Shown here: piece after piece, positions 1-8,673 of the stretch | Layout: each line of letters begins with the position of its first letter | Numbering within the stretch: position 1 is the first letter of the stretch | Assembly (NCBI GenBank): GCA_963709645.1 | Contig: CAVPXP010000015.1 | Coordinates: 72,310-136,309 of the forward strand | Source of the DNA: DYRB01 sp963709645 | GTDB lineage: Bacteria; Pseudomonadota; Gammaproteobacteria; Chromatiales; Chromatiaceae | Direction of reading: 5' to 3' | Length of the DNA: 64,000 nucleotides | Made by a program: the position numbers and the translations under genes | Notes under the pieces: model-generated | What the model was told of the DNA's origin: nothing | Databases searched by the model: none | The model's input: only the letters and a program-made list of their open reading frames with translations

Positions 1-703
1 CGTTCGGCGATAAGCGGACGCCCACGCGTTTTGCCGGAAACACCTCGCTGACCGCTTCCACAACCTCCCCCAGCAACCGGTAGCGGTTCTCGATGTTGCC
101 GCCGTAGGCATCCTCGCGCCGGTTGGTCTTGGCCTGCAGGAATTGGTCGAGCAGGTAGCCGTTAGCGGAGTGAATCTCCACACCGTCGAATCCCGCCTCT
201 TTGGCGCGCAAGGCCGCGCGGCGGTAGTCCTCCACGATGTTCGGGATCTCCTCGGTCTCCAGTGCCCGCGGCGTCTCGTAGGGGAATTTACCTTTGGGAG
301 TATGGCTGTGGTCGTTGCTGATCCCGATGGCCGATGGTGCCACCGGTGAGCGCTCGTCAGCGAAAAAATAGCGGTGCGAGGCCCGCCCGCAATGCCAAAG
401 CTGCAGGAAGATCTTGGAGCCCTTCCGATGCACGGCGTCCACAACGTGTCGCCAGCCCTCGGTCTGGGCGTCGTTGTAGATGCCGGGCGACTCCAGCCAG
501 CCGATGCCTTGCTCGGATACGACGGTGGCCTCGGTGATGATCAGGCCGGCTGCGGCACGTTGCGCATAGTAGGTCGCCATGTCCTGGGTCGGCACTCGGG
601 ACTCACCGGCACGCGCGCGTGTCATTGGGGCCATCACCACGCGGTTGGCTAGCGCCAAGCCGTCAGCCGTGATGAGCGGGGACAAAAGGAATGGTGTCTT
701 CAT
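1..703 (-). CDS. Old Yellow Enzyme family NADH:flavin oxidoreductase (partial)
   Basis: FMN-dependent ene-reductase of the Old Yellow Enzyme family, which reduces activated alkenes, quinones or nitro compounds with NAD(P)H in the cytoplasm. The frame starting at the ATG at 703 is open to the window edge (about 234 codons), so the C-terminal third is missing. Visible hallmarks are the N-terminal LANRVVMAPMTR strand near residues 18-29, a W-H-C-G-R-A-S loop near residue 100, and the HSANGYLLDQF stretch near residue 180 with the substrate-binding His/Asn pair. The overall pattern resembles the NemA/xenobiotic reductase subgroup. It lies downstream of, and on the same strand as, the peroxiredoxin gene, which suggests a joint electrophile or oxidant response under the TetR regulator at 1656. 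The exact substrate cannot be inferred. Confidence 0.9.
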   Translation of the reverse strand, partial: MKTPFLLSPLITADGLALANRVVMAPMTRARAGESRVPTQDMATYYAQRAAAGLIITEATVVSEQGIGWLESPGIYNDAQTEGWRHVVDAVHRKGSKIFLQLWHCGRASHRYFFADERSPVAPSAIGISNDHSHTPKGKFPYETPRALETEEIPNIVEDYRRAALRAKEAGFDGVEIHSANGYLLDQFLQAKTNRREDAYGGNIENRYRLLGEVVEAVSEVFPAKRVGVRLSPN

Positions 704-849
704 GGTTTCCTATCTCTTGGTGTGACTGGACATGGTTCCACGGCGGATGCCTGTCCGGCGGGGGGATGGACGCTAACGCCCGCTCGCGTCGTGCCGGTCC
801 GACTGTTGATGACGGGGCGGTGTGAACCCGCGAGGTCGCCCGAGCGGCT

Positions 850-1509
850 TCAAGCGGCCGCCGCGAGGGTTTCCAGGCCGGCGACGATGTCCGCCGGCTC
901 CATGCGTTGGGTGTAGTCCGCGTTCACGAAGGCATGAGCGACGACGCCGTCCTGCCGAACGATGTAGGTCGCCGGGACGGGGAGCTTGAAGCTCTCGTCG
1001 CCGTTATAGGCCGGTAGGTCGATGCCCAGGCCCTGGTAGACCGGACGCAGGTAGCCCGGCAGCTCGAACACCAGGCCCAGGCGCTCGGCAACCTGGTTGC
1101 CCGTGTCGCTCAGGATGTCGATGCGGAGGCGGTGGCGCTCGGCGGTGGCCGTCGCCTTGTCGGGTGTCTCCGGTGCCATGCCCAGGAGCTGCGCCCCACG
1201 GGCCTCGATCTGCGGAAGGGCGTCGTGCAGGGCCTTCATCTCCAGGTTGCAGTAGGGGCACCAGCCGCCCCGGTAGATGTTGAGCACCACCGGCGACTCC
1301 TTCAGGTAGTCGGAGAACCGCCGCTGCAGGCCGTGCTGATTCGGCAGCTCGAAATCCGGCATGCGGGCGCCGACCCCCAGGGCGCGATGCTCGATCCCCG
1401 ATGCCTTGAGTTCCGCGGTCGCCCGCGCCATAGCATCGAGGATGTCGCGGGGTACCTTCTTGATCTTCTGCGCATTGTAGTCGTCGATTGCCGCCTTGAG
1501 TTCGCTCAT
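850..1509 (-). CDS. Peroxiredoxin-like AhpC/TSA family protein
   Basis: Thioredoxin-fold peroxiredoxin-like protein of 219 aa, predicted to reduce peroxides with cysteine thiols in the cytoplasm. The AhpC/TSA domain starts near residue 45 (ARMPDFELPNQHG). The active-site segment is RGGWCPYCNLEM, with Cys84 and Cys87 in a C-P-Y-C arrangement; this is the atypical peroxiredoxin-like subgroup rather than classical 2-Cys AhpC. A helical N-terminal extension of about 40 residues precedes the domain. The ATG at 1509 follows a GAGACCC stretch that is only a weak ribosome site. The gene is divergent from the TetR-type regulator, and the 146-bp gap holds three operator-like palindromes, so control by that regulator is likely. 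Confidence 0.85.
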   Translation of the reverse strand: MSELKAAIDDYNAQKIKKVPRDILDAMARATAELKASGIEHRALGVGARMPDFELPNQHGLQRRFSDYLKESPVVLNIYRGGWCPYCNLEMKALHDALPQIEARGAQLLGMAPETPDKATATAERHRLRIDILSDTGNQVAERLGLVFELPGYLRPVYQGLGIDLPAYNGDESFKLPVPATYIVRQDGVVAHAFVNADYTQRMEPADIVAGLETLAAAA

Positions 1510-1530
1510 CTGGGTCTCTCCAGTTGGTTG

Positions 1531-1601
1531 GTGAACGATTGCTCAAGAAAGCTAGCCGATGTTGAGCAGATATTCAAGAAAGAATTTGAACATTCGCTCA
1601 A
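1531..1601. promoter_or_regulatory. Three 16-bp operator-like palindromes in a divergent promoter region
   Basis: Three copies of a TTGAnC-N4-GnTCAA type palindrome sit between the divergent peroxiredoxin and TetR genes: 1531-1546 (GTGAACGATTGCTCAA), 1562-1577 (TTGAGCAGATATTCAA) and 1586-1601 (TTGAACATTCGCTCAA). Centres are 31 and 24 bp apart. A good plus-strand promoter overlaps the third copy: -35 TTGAAC at 1586-1591, a 16-bp spacer and -10 TAGACT at 1608-1613. On the minus strand TTGAAT (1577-1572) and TAGCTT (1554-1549) could form a promoter with a 17-bp spacer. A 15-bp segment (GCTCAAgAAAGCTAG) also recurs at 1541 and 1597. Autoregulation by the TetR protein is inferred. Confidence 0.6.
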
Positions 1602-1655
1602 AAAAGCTAGACTGGGGACAACTACTGGCGATCGAGCCGGGTGAGGGAGGCAATC

Positions 1656-2237
1656 GTGGCAAGACCAGCCGAATTCAACCGGGACCAGGTGCTTGACCGG
1701 GCCATGCATGCCTTCTGGGACTCGGGTTACTGCGCCACCAGCATGGCCACCCTCACGCAGACCACCGAGCTCAACCCCGGCAGTCTCTATGCCGCCTTCA
1801 AGTCCAAGCAGGGCCTGTTTCTGGCGGCGCTGGACCACTACGGGGAGCGCAGCGTCGAACAGATCGGGCAGGTCTTGGCGCGGGCTGGCAGCCCCTTGGA
1901 GGGCGTGCGCGCTTTCTTCCGACAGCTTGCGGCAAGCGCCGCTGAGCCCGACGCCATGCGCAGCTGTTTTCTCCTCAACACTGTCCTGGAGGTCGCTCGG
2001 CACGACCCGGAGGTGCGCGCGCGCACAAGTCACCACCTTGATGCGGTCGAGGCGCTCTTTCGGCAGTGCCTGGAGTCTGCAAAGGAACGCGGGGAACTGG
2101 GCACGGATGCGGATCCCAAGGCGCTGTCCGCGTTCATCATGACCAACATCTGGGGATTGCGGATTCTGTTGGCCGCGGGCGCCGATCCGCAACGAGTGCG
2201 CCTGGTGGTCGAGCAGGTGCTGCAGGTCTTGAGGTGA
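1656..2237 (+). CDS. TetR/AcrR family transcriptional regulator
   Basis: One-component repressor of about 193 aa. The N-terminal helix-turn-helix covers roughly residues 5-50 (EFNRDQVLDRAMHAFWDSGY, then SMATLTQTTELNPGSLYAAFKSK), with the typical LYAAFKSKQGLF end of the TetR DNA-binding domain. The C-terminal ligand domain is helical, like other TetR proteins of this subgroup. I chose the GTG at 1656 rather than the in-frame GTG at 1641, because GAGGGAGG at 1643-1650 is then a well-placed ribosome site and the protein begins MARPAEF as relatives do. It is divergent from the peroxiredoxin, and three palindromes in between are probable operators. Likely an electrophile or peroxide-type signal sensor; the ligand is unknown. 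Confidence 0.88.
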   Translation: MARPAEFNRDQVLDRAMHAFWDSGYCATSMATLTQTTELNPGSLYAAFKSKQGLFLAALDHYGERSVEQIGQVLARAGSPLEGVRAFFRQLAASAAEPDAMRSCFLLNTVLEVARHDPEVRARTSHHLDAVEALFRQCLESAKERGELGTDADPKALSAFIMTNIWGLRILLAAGADPQRVRLVVEQVLQVLR

Positions 2238-2767
2238 CCGCCGCCGTCGGCGGAGGCACCCATCGAGTCGAGGTCCCCGGGGGCATTTCAGATGAATCTC
2301 AACGCTGGCCGAGCTCGGCATGTCGAGCATCCCGCCGATCTTCCCGGTCCCAAAGGTCCAGGACGTTCAGGGACGACGGTTCGCCCCCCGACGAAGCCCA
2401 TCCGCGCCGCATCGGAAAGTTCCTCGACGAGTTCGAATGGTACGCCGGCTCCTTGGAGCAAGCTCGGGGGCCTGACCAGGAGAGCGAACTCAGCGCACGC
2501 GGGGCACAACGGCTGGTCCCATCGCACCGTGGAGGCGGCGGCGGAAACGGCGCGGTGGGACCCTGCAAAGCTAGAGCGCTAGCCTTTGCCGCCAGCGTGA
2601 CGCTGACCCCCAGGGCACCGGAGGCGACGCAGCGGTGCCAGCCGAGTCGAGGACAACGTGGAAAGACGGAGTCGTTTCACCCTTGTGCCGCGCCGAGTCC
2701 CCCGCCGGCGGTGGAACGGCGTGGCCTTCACCCCGGACCAACGCGAGTCGCTTTCAGGAGGTATCGG
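2238..2767. other. 530-bp stretch without a supported gene
   Basis: A small stem-loop (CCGCCG-CCGT-CGGCGG, 2238-2253) directly follows the TetR stop and may help termination, but no T-run follows. The remaining open frames have no recognisable domain and no ribosome site. The long plus frame running through here is only a 5' extension of the EamA gene. It could hold a decayed gene, but I cannot identify one. Confidence 0.4.
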
Positions 2768-3655
2768 GTGTCGGTTCCGGCAGCGTTTCTCGGCCTGGTG
2801 CTCATCTGGGCCACCACGCCCTTGGCTATCAAATGGAGCAGTGAGGGCGCGGGCTTCCTCTTTGGGGTCGCCGCCCGGATGGTGCTCGGTGTCCTCGTCT
2901 GCCTGGTGCTGGTCGCATTGATAAACCGACGCCTGCCCTGGCATCGGACGGCGGTTCAGACTTACCTCGCCGCCGGGCTGGGGCTCTGGGCCGCCATGAG
3001 CAGTGTCTACTGGGCGGCCCAGTTCATCCCCTCCGGACTGATCTCGGTGTTGTTCGGTCTCACCCCTGTGGTCACGGCCCTGATGGCGGCCCTCTGGCTG
3101 CGGGAGCGGGCGCTGACGCCGCCCCGCCTTGCGGGCATTGGCCTGAGCCTGCTCGGTCTGGGGGTGGTCTTCGGCCAGGGGATGAGCCTTGGGGAGTCAT
3201 GGACCCTGGGGCTCGCGGGCCTACTCCTGTCCGTGCTGATGCATTCGGCGAGTGCGGTGTGGGTCAAGCGCATCGATGCCGGGCTGCACCCACTGGAAAC
3301 GACCACCGGGGCCCTGCTGATCGCCGTGCCCCTGTTCGTGCTGGATTGGTCCCTGTGGGACGGGCAGGTGCCGACGGTACTCCCGCCGCGCGCCGGCTGG
3401 TCCATCCTCTATCTGGCGGTGTTCGGCTCCGTGCTGGGCTTCATGCTCTACTACCATCTGCTGCGCCGGGTCCAGGTGAGCCGGGTGGCCCTGATCACGC
3501 TGCTGACACCGGTGCTGGCCCTCCTCCTGGGACAGGCCCTGAACGGCGAGACCATCTCCGTCCGGACGGCCCTGGGGTCCGGCGCCATCCTGGCGGGGCT
3601 CGCCCTGTTCCATTGGGGCGAGGCATTCCTGATCCGCAGGGCGGCGGCCGTCTGA
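2768..3655 (+). CDS. EamA/RhaT family (DMT superfamily) transporter
   Basis: Inner-membrane permease of about 295 aa, predicted to export amino acids or other small metabolites. Ten hydrophobic segments are visible as two EamA repeats. The first contains LVLIWATTPLAIKW and ends in the LLGLGVVFG segment; the second runs from the LLSVLMHSASAVW segment to the final LAGLALFHWGEAFL helix. The open frame extends far upstream, but the GTG at 2768 has AGGAGG at 2756-2761 with a 6-base spacer and starts the first membrane helix immediately, so this start is preferred. It is followed by 200 bp without a clear gene. No substrate can be named from sequence alone. Confidence 0.85.
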   Translation: MSVPAAFLGLVLIWATTPLAIKWSSEGAGFLFGVAARMVLGVLVCLVLVALINRRLPWHRTAVQTYLAAGLGLWAAMSSVYWAAQFIPSGLISVLFGLTPVVTALMAALWLRERALTPPRLAGIGLSLLGLGVVFGQGMSLGESWTLGLAGLLLSVLMHSASAVWVKRIDAGLHPLETTTGALLIAVPLFVLDWSLWDGQVPTVLPPRAGWSILYLAVFGSVLGFMLYYHLLRRVQVSRVALITLLTPVLALLLGQALNGETISVRTALGSGAILAGLALFHWGEAFLIRRAAAV

Positions 3656-3753
3656 GAGTCCAGATGCGCACCCGCAAGACCCGGGCCATCTCGCTAGGCA
3701 TGTATCTGATGTTCAGCGCGGGGGTCGCCCTGTGGCTCATCAAGAAAGGGAAA

Positions 3754-3772
3754 CCCCCGGCTTTGCCGGGGG
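3754..3772. repeat. Perfect GC-rich stem-loop
   Basis: CCCCCGGC-TTT-GCCGGGGG gives an 8-bp perfect stem with a 3-base loop in the gap after the EamA gene. There is no T-run, so it is a weak terminator candidate at best. Its sequence resembles, in reverse orientation, the hairpin at the right end of the IS200-like remnant near 57120, so it may be a leftover transposon end. A 51-codon frame from the ATG at 3664 runs through it, with one hydrophobic stretch; I do not call it a gene. Confidence 0.4.
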
Positions 3773-3869
3773 ACAGGCCGAGGGGGCGATTGCACACCCC
3801 CTGCGCACATGGTGCTTAGGACGCGGCTGGCGGATCGCGGCTGGCGCAAGCTGAGAGAGTCCGGTCTGC

Positions 3870-4376
3870 TCAGACGCCGAAGGCCTCGATGGTCCAACCG
3901 ACCCCACCGACGCCAATTTCCGGGTGGCGCTCCGCGACCAGGTGCTCGATGGCCCGCACCTGCTGGAACGGGACGTCTACAAGCAGCACCACCTCACCGT
4001 GCTCTAGCGGGACCCGAAGGTCTGTCAGGTGTGCGTGGGGCAGCGTGACCGCGAAGCGCTCCCCGGCGATGAAGCTGGCGAGCATGACTGCCAGGGACAC
4101 GAGCATGCCCGCGGGGGACCAGGCGAACAGGGCGACCGTGAGGCCCAACGCCGCTAAGGCAAAGACGCCGAGGATGCCGTACCAGAACAGACCCTCAAGC
4201 CGCCAAACTTGGTCGTGCTTCTGGCCCTCGGTCGCGCGCGGCAGGCCGGAAAGGTCCGTGCCTGGTTTGGCCACGGCGTGCATCTGGTCCGCCAGGACGC
4301 CGGCGCCCTGCAAGTCGGCCACCGCGCGGCGTGCTTGGGAAGGGGTGGGAAAGGTGAGATAGAGTCGGCGATACAT
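3870..4376 (-). CDS. Membrane protein of unknown function (DUF1269-like layout)
   Basis: Predicted inner-membrane protein of 168 aa with no firmly recognised family. Residues 1-50 form a soluble alpha/beta part (MYRRLYLTFPTPSQARRAV) reminiscent of a ferredoxin-like fold. Two adjacent hydrophobic segments follow at about residues 62-105 (LFWYGILGVFALAALGLTVA and MLVSLAVMLASFIAG). A soluble C-terminal part (EHGEVVLLVDVPFQQVRAIE) ends with a glycine-rich tail. This soluble-TM-TM-soluble layout is that of the DUF1269/general stress protein group, which is only an analogy. It stands alone, with unrelated neighbours on either side. Confidence 0.6.
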   Translation of the reverse strand: MYRRLYLTFPTPSQARRAVADLQGAGVLADQMHAVAKPGTDLSGLPRATEGQKHDQVWRLEGLFWYGILGVFALAALGLTVALFAWSPAGMLVSLAVMLASFIAGERFAVTLPHAHLTDLRVPLEHGEVVLLVDVPFQQVRAIEHLVAERHPEIGVGGVGWTIEAFGV

Positions 4377-4570
4377 AATGACCTCCGGTCACCCGGAGGG
4401 CGCATTGCCGCTGCGCGGCTCCGAGAGGTATGCCTCGAAAGGTGAGACCCCGCCGGCAGGACGGGAGTCCTGCCCGGCGTATCTCGAACAGTCGATCCGC
4501 GCCGGCCGGATTCAAGGGCCTTGGGCTCCCCATGCGTCAACAGATGCCCATGCCATGCTCATGGCTACGC

Positions 4571-4727
4571 CTAGGGAGAGGCTGATTTAAGCCATCCCTG
4601 GCTTGAATCAGCTCGCGCCCCCAGGCGCGACTCGTGGAGCTCGCCATTTTCAACGGCTTAGACGCCGTTGGAAATGGCGGACCCTCCATGGCCCGCACGG
4701 GAAACGCCTTAATCTGCGTTTCCCTAG
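4571..4727. mobile_element. 149-bp MITE with CTAG target duplication (copy A)
   Basis: Non-coding element at 4575-4723 flanked on both sides by CTAG (4571-4574 and 4724-4727). Its ends are imperfect inverted repeats of about 18 bp: GGAGAGGCTGATTTAAG on the left and the complement of CTTAATCTGCGTTTCC on the right. A strong internal hairpin lies at about 4644-4677, with 14 bp paired around TTAGA. A second copy, at 56172-56321, shares most of the sequence and is flanked by CTAA. The 4-bp YTAR-type duplication is typical of the IS5 group, so an IS5-like transposase probably moved it (inference). Confidence 0.8.
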
Positions 4728-4843
4728 CTGTTGAAACCGCACTGGCGCGCCTGCCGTTGGGTCGGCTTGCGGTTTGACTTCCGGAGGCTGGGCAGGTCTT
4801 GGGCCGCGTGGCGGGCCGCGGAAGCGTCGCACGCGAGGGAACC

Positions 4844-5494
4844 CTATCCCGCGACCCGAGCATAGACGCGGGTCAGCCACCCGGCGGTACGCGCCTCGTA
4901 GGTCCTGCGAAATCCACCGGCAAGTATCCGCGCCTCGATCTGCGCGGGGTCGTGGATGAAGGGCTGATAGCAGCAGCCGAAGCGACGCAGGCCCCAGCGC
5001 ATTGCCTTCACGCCGGTCCGAGTCAGTGCGCGGTCGCGGGGGATCGTGAAGGCGTACAGACGCCGGGCTTTCAGCAGCGAGCAGTCGACCAAGCTTCCCC
5101 AATCCGGGTAGCAGCAGATGACCTTGTCCAGCACCACCAGGTCGGCGTCCGGGACTTCGTTGGCCATCTGGGCAAAGTCGCCCCGGCGGTAGTCGGTTCG
5201 TTCGACCAGGGACTCCGCCTGTGCACCGGCCCGGGCGATCGCCAGCATAGCCTCCGAGAGGTCCACCCCCGTTGCCCGCGAGGCGCCCAAACGCAGCAGG
5301 GTGCGGTGAAGGTAACCCGGACCGCAGCCGATCTCGAGCAAGGTTGCTCCACCGATGCCCGCAGCTTGAATCCCCCGGATGAGCTGCCGCTGCGTCCGCT
5401 CGAAACCGAACAAGCGGAAGCGCAGACGGTGAAAGCCGGCGAAGCGGGAGAAAAAGCGGCCTGTATCGGCATTGATCGCGGTGCAGCAGTTCAT
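4844..5494 (-). CDS. Class I SAM-dependent methyltransferase
   Basis: Cytoplasmic Rossmann-fold methyltransferase of 216 aa using S-adenosylmethionine. Motif I is clear (LLEIGCGPGYL, residues 52-62), followed by the acidic motif II end (GVDLSEAM) about 20 residues later and a motif IV-like region VVLDKVICCYPDW. The C-terminal part (HDPAQIEARILAGGF) resembles the last two strands of many small-molecule methyltransferases. BchM-type methyltransferases share this layout, but nothing in the sequence or neighbourhood ties this protein to bacteriochlorophyll. The ATG at 5494 starts MNCCTAINADTGRFF, which matches the usual family N-terminus. The gene is monocistronic in this window. Confidence 0.82.
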   Translation of the reverse strand: MNCCTAINADTGRFFSRFAGFHRLRFRLFGFERTQRQLIRGIQAAGIGGATLLEIGCGPGYLHRTLLRLGASRATGVDLSEAMLAIARAGAQAESLVERTDYRRGDFAQMANEVPDADLVVLDKVICCYPDWGSLVDCSLLKARRLYAFTIPRDRALTRTGVKAMRWGLRRFGCCYQPFIHDPAQIEARILAGGFRRTYEARTAGWLTRVYARVAG

Positions 5495-5680
5495 GTCTTC
5501 CTCAGAGCGGGTGTGGATGGAAACGCCGCCTGGCTTGGCGCCCCATGCAAGACCGTCGTTGGCCTGCCTCTTTGACCGTAGCTGGCGCGTGACGATCCGG
5601 GGACCTCAGCGACGCAAGGTCCAACATCGGCCGTTGCGGGTCCATAGGGCAATATGGTCCGGCCGAGGACCCTGGGGCCG

Positions 5681-7144
5681 TCAGGTCCCGCAGAACGTCT
5701 GCTGCACGACCTCATGCGGTTCGGGTGGCCGCGTGTAATCGTCCGCCTGGGGGCGTTCCTCCCAGGGGTCGGCGAGCGCCTGCAGGAGCGCATCGAGCGG
5801 ATCGAGGTCCCCCGCGACTGCCGCGTCGAGCGCCGCCTGGACCCGATGGTTTCTGGGGATGACCGCCGGGTTCGCGCGACGCATCACTGCGGCCCGTGCA
5901 TCCGGGCTGACCGATTCGCATGCCAGGCGTGCGCGCCAGCGCGCAAGCCAGTCGTCCCATTTGGTCCCATCGTCGAGCCGCGCCCCGACCGGCCCGTCCG
6001 CTCCCTCGGCGGCGTCGCACAAGGCGCGGAACCTGTTGGTGAAGTCGGCGCCGGTCTCGGCCATCGCCGCCAAGAGCGTATCGATCAGCTCGCCATCGCC
6101 CTCCTGCGCCTCCAGGAGGCCCAGCTTGGCCCGGAAACAGGCGAGATAGGCGCGCTCGAAGCGGGGGCCGAACTCGTCGATGGCGGCTTGGGCCTCCACA
6201 ACGGCCTTGTCCGCGCCATTGTCCAGGAGCGGCAGCAGCGCCTGGGCCAGACGGGAGAGGTTCCACTGGGCGATCCGGGGCTGGTTGCCGTAGGCGTAGC
6301 GGCCCCCGCGGTCGATCGAACTGTAGACCCTGCCCGGGTGGTAGGCATCCATGAAGGCGCAGGGGCCATAGTCGATGGTCTCGCCCGCAATTGACATGTT
6401 GTCGGTATTCATCACGCCGTGGATAAAGCCGATGCTGAGCCACCTGGCGACGAGGTCGGCCTGTCGTGCAATCACCGCGTCGAGGAATGCCCGATAGGGC
6501 CGGTCGGAAGCCTTCGCCTCCGCGTAGTGCCGCGCCATCACGTAATCGGCCAGCTGCCGGAGGGCATCGGCATCCTTGCGGGCCTGAAAGTACTCGAAGG
6601 TCCCCACCCGCACATGGCCGCGCGCGACACGCACCAGCACGGCCCCCGGCAGCGCGGTCTCGCGAAAGACCGTCTCGCCGGTCGCAACCACCGCCAGCGA
6701 CCGCGTCGTCGGTAGGCCCAGCGCGTACATGGACTCGCTCATGATGTACTCCCGCAGAACCGGCCCGAGCCAGGCCCGCCCGTCGCCCCCCCGCGAGAAG
6801 GGCGTGCGCCCGGAGCCCTTGAGCTGGATGTCGAAGCGCTCGCCCGCCGGGTCCAGGATCTCGCCCAGGAGAATCGCCCGGCCGTCGCCGAGTTGCGGCA
6901 CGAAGCCACCGAATTGGTGGCCGGCATAGGCCATGGCCAGCGGAGTCGCGCCCTCCGGCACCCGGTTGCCCGCGAGCACGGCCAGACCTTCCGGCGAGCG
7001 CAACGCTTCGGTGTCGAGGCCGAGCTGTCCCGCCAGCGCCTCATTGAGCTTGACGAGCCGGGGACGGGCGACCGGAACCGGCGCAAGCCGTGCGAAGAAG
7101 CGGTCCGGCAGCCGTGCGTAGGTGTTGTCGAAGGCGAATGTCAT
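5681..7144 (-). CDS. selO: Protein adenylyltransferase SelO (YdiU family)
   Basis: Pseudokinase-fold enzyme of 487 aa that transfers AMP from ATP to protein hydroxyls (AMPylation) and is linked to redox stress in bacteria. Family signatures are clear: YAGHQFGGFVPQLGDGRA at about residues 73-91, the LKGSGRTPFSRGGDGRA nucleotide-binding segment (about 108-124), REYIMSESMYALGLPTTR, and the catalytic GVMNTDNM/DYGP region in the middle. The protein ends in a Cys-containing tail (QTFCGT), as is usual for bacterial SelO. The frame is open for 63 codons further upstream, but the ATG at 7144 (MTFAFDNTYARL) matches the family N-terminus and length. It stands alone upstream of the methyltransferase. Confidence 0.95.
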   Translation of the reverse strand: MTFAFDNTYARLPDRFFARLAPVPVARPRLVKLNEALAGQLGLDTEALRSPEGLAVLAGNRVPEGATPLAMAYAGHQFGGFVPQLGDGRAILLGEILDPAGERFDIQLKGSGRTPFSRGGDGRAWLGPVLREYIMSESMYALGLPTTRSLAVVATGETVFRETALPGAVLVRVARGHVRVGTFEYFQARKDADALRQLADYVMARHYAEAKASDRPYRAFLDAVIARQADLVARWLSIGFIHGVMNTDNMSIAGETIDYGPCAFMDAYHPGRVYSSIDRGGRYAYGNQPRIAQWNLSRLAQALLPLLDNGADKAVVEAQAAIDEFGPRFERAYLACFRAKLGLLEAQEGDGELIDTLLAAMAETGADFTNRFRALCDAAEGADGPVGARLDDGTKWDDWLARWRARLACESVSPDARAAVMRRANPAVIPRNHRVQAALDAAVAGDLDPLDALLQALADPWEERPQADDYTRPPEPHEVVQQTFCGT

Positions 7145-7333
7145 CTGAGGGTCCCCGCTGATGGGAGTTGCTAAGCTGGGGACGCCCGCGGGAGACCGAA
7201 AGGGGAGACATCCAGGAACAAGGGCAAGCCGATGGGCCACAAGCGACAGGAGGGGGTGCGATCCGGCCATCACCGGCCCCCGAGAACGATTGAGTGTGCG
7301 GCGGCCACGGACGGGGAACCGTCCCTCTGGCAA

Positions 7334-8595
7334 CTAGTAGTTCGTTCTGGTAATACCGTTGCATAGTCCGTTGCCCCTGCTACGCTCCCCTACAGGATCA
7401 CCGATCATGTTGGAGGGGAGATGGCGAGGCGAGCAGCATTGAGTCTGACGGAGGAAATGCGCGCGCAGCTGAGCACGATTAGTCGCAGCCGAACGGAGTC
7501 GGCGGCCCGTGTGCGCCGCGCTCAGATTTTGTTGGCGTACAGTGATGGGAGGCGCATTGCGGAGATTGCGCGGGAGATGGCCACCACCCGTCCCTTGGTG
7601 GAGCGGGTCATCGACAAGGCGCTGGCCTTCGATCCGTTGCAGGCGCTGAACGATCTGCCGCGTCCCGGCCGTACGCCGCAGGTTGACGACGCGGCGAAAA
7701 GTTGGGTGCTGTCGGTGGCCTGCCGTCAACCGAAGGAACTCGGCTACGCCCACGACTTTTGGACCTACAGCCTGCTGGCCCAGCATATCCGCACCCATTG
7801 TGAGGTGGCCGGCTATCCGGTCCTGGCGCAATTCGGCAAGGGGCGGCTGCACCATCTGCTGAGCAGGAGCAACATCAAGCCGCACAAGATCAGTTACTAC
7901 CTGGAGCGCAAAGATCCGGAGTTTGATCGGAAGATGGCCAATGTGCTGTGCGTCTACAAGGAGGTCCAGATGCTCAACGCTTCCGCCGACGAGCGCCAGT
8001 CGGTGACCCTCTCCTAGGGACGCCGAGGCGACGGTTGACGAGAAGCCCGGTATCCAGGCCCTGGCGGGTATTGCGGCGGATTTGGCCCCAGTGCCCCAGG
8101 TCTACTCGACGGTTGCCCGGGACTACGAGTACAAGCGGCTGGGGACCGTCTCCCTGCTGGCCGGCATCGACCTGCATAGCGGACACGTCATCCCCCTCGT
8201 TCGCGATCGCCACCGCAGCCGAGAGTTTGTCGAGTTTCTCCGACTCCTCGACGAGCGCTACCCCGCGCACTGGAAGATCCGCTTGGTTCTCGACAACCAC
8301 TCCGCGCATGTCTCCAAAGAAACCCAGCATTACCTGCTCAGCCGCCCGGAGCGCTTCGCGTTCCTGTTCACGCCCAAGCACGGGTCCTGGCTCAACCTCA
8401 TCGAGATGTTCTTCAGCAAGATCGCCCGCTCTTTCCTGCGCCCTATTCGGGTGGCCAGCAAGGAGGAACTCGTGGCACGCATCCACCAAGGAATCGACGC
8501 CATCAACCAAGAGCCGGTCGTCTTCCGCTGGCACTACAAGATGGATGAAATCGAGGTTGCCTGAGAGCATCGCTATTTACGGAACGTTCTACGAG
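7334..8595 (+). mobile_element. IS630-family insertion sequence, inactivated
   Basis: About 1.26 kb, containing a split IS630 transposase gene. Imperfect terminal inverted repeats of about 22 bp are visible: CTAGTAGTTCGTTCTGGTAA from 7334 on the left, and the complement of TTACGGAACGTTCTACGAG ending at 8595 on the right. The outer bases include TA on the left, but I could not confirm an exact TA duplication on the right. It inserted between selO and tilS and does not interrupt a recognisable gene. Confidence 0.75.
7421..8564 (+). pseudogene. IS630-family transposase, interrupted by a ~20-bp insertion
   Basis: DDE transposase in two pieces. The first (7421-8017) has a helix-turn-helix N-terminus (IAEIAREMATTRPLVERVI) and the winged-helix linker, and runs into a TAG right after VTLS. 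The second (frame of 8082-8564) holds the catalytic core, with LVLDNHSAH and SWLNLIEMFFSKIAR carrying the second Asp and the Glu. The expected first catalytic block, DEKPGIQALAGIAADL, is readable just before 8082 in the second frame. Between the pieces about 20 extra bases (8018-8038) carry the stop and shift the frame. A 1-base slippage site would not restore the protein, so this copy looks dead rather than programmed. Confidence 0.85.
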
Positions 8596-8601
8596 TGAAC
8601 C

Positions 8602-8628
8602 GCATCGCCGACTGTGGCTCGGCGATGC
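8602..8628. terminator. Stem-loop downstream of tilS
   Basis: GCATCGCCGA-CTGTGGC-TCGGCGATGC is a perfect 10-bp stem with a 7-base loop, 46 bp past the tilS stop on the minus strand. No T-run follows, so it is either a weak or factor-assisted terminator or a transcript-end stabiliser. It lies just outside the IS630 right end. Confidence 0.4.
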
Positions 8629-8673
8629 ACCTGATCGACAGGCCGAACTGTCTCGAGAGTCGGCCGCAGCGAA

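Noticed and set aside
3664..3819. 51-codon frame with one hydrophobic stretch after the EamA gene
   Set aside because: No ribosome site and it runs through a stem-loop; not enough to call a gene.
4844..5494. Annotation of the methyltransferase as BchM (bacteriochlorophyll synthesis)
   Set aside because: Only the generic Rossmann motifs match; no photosynthesis genes are nearby.
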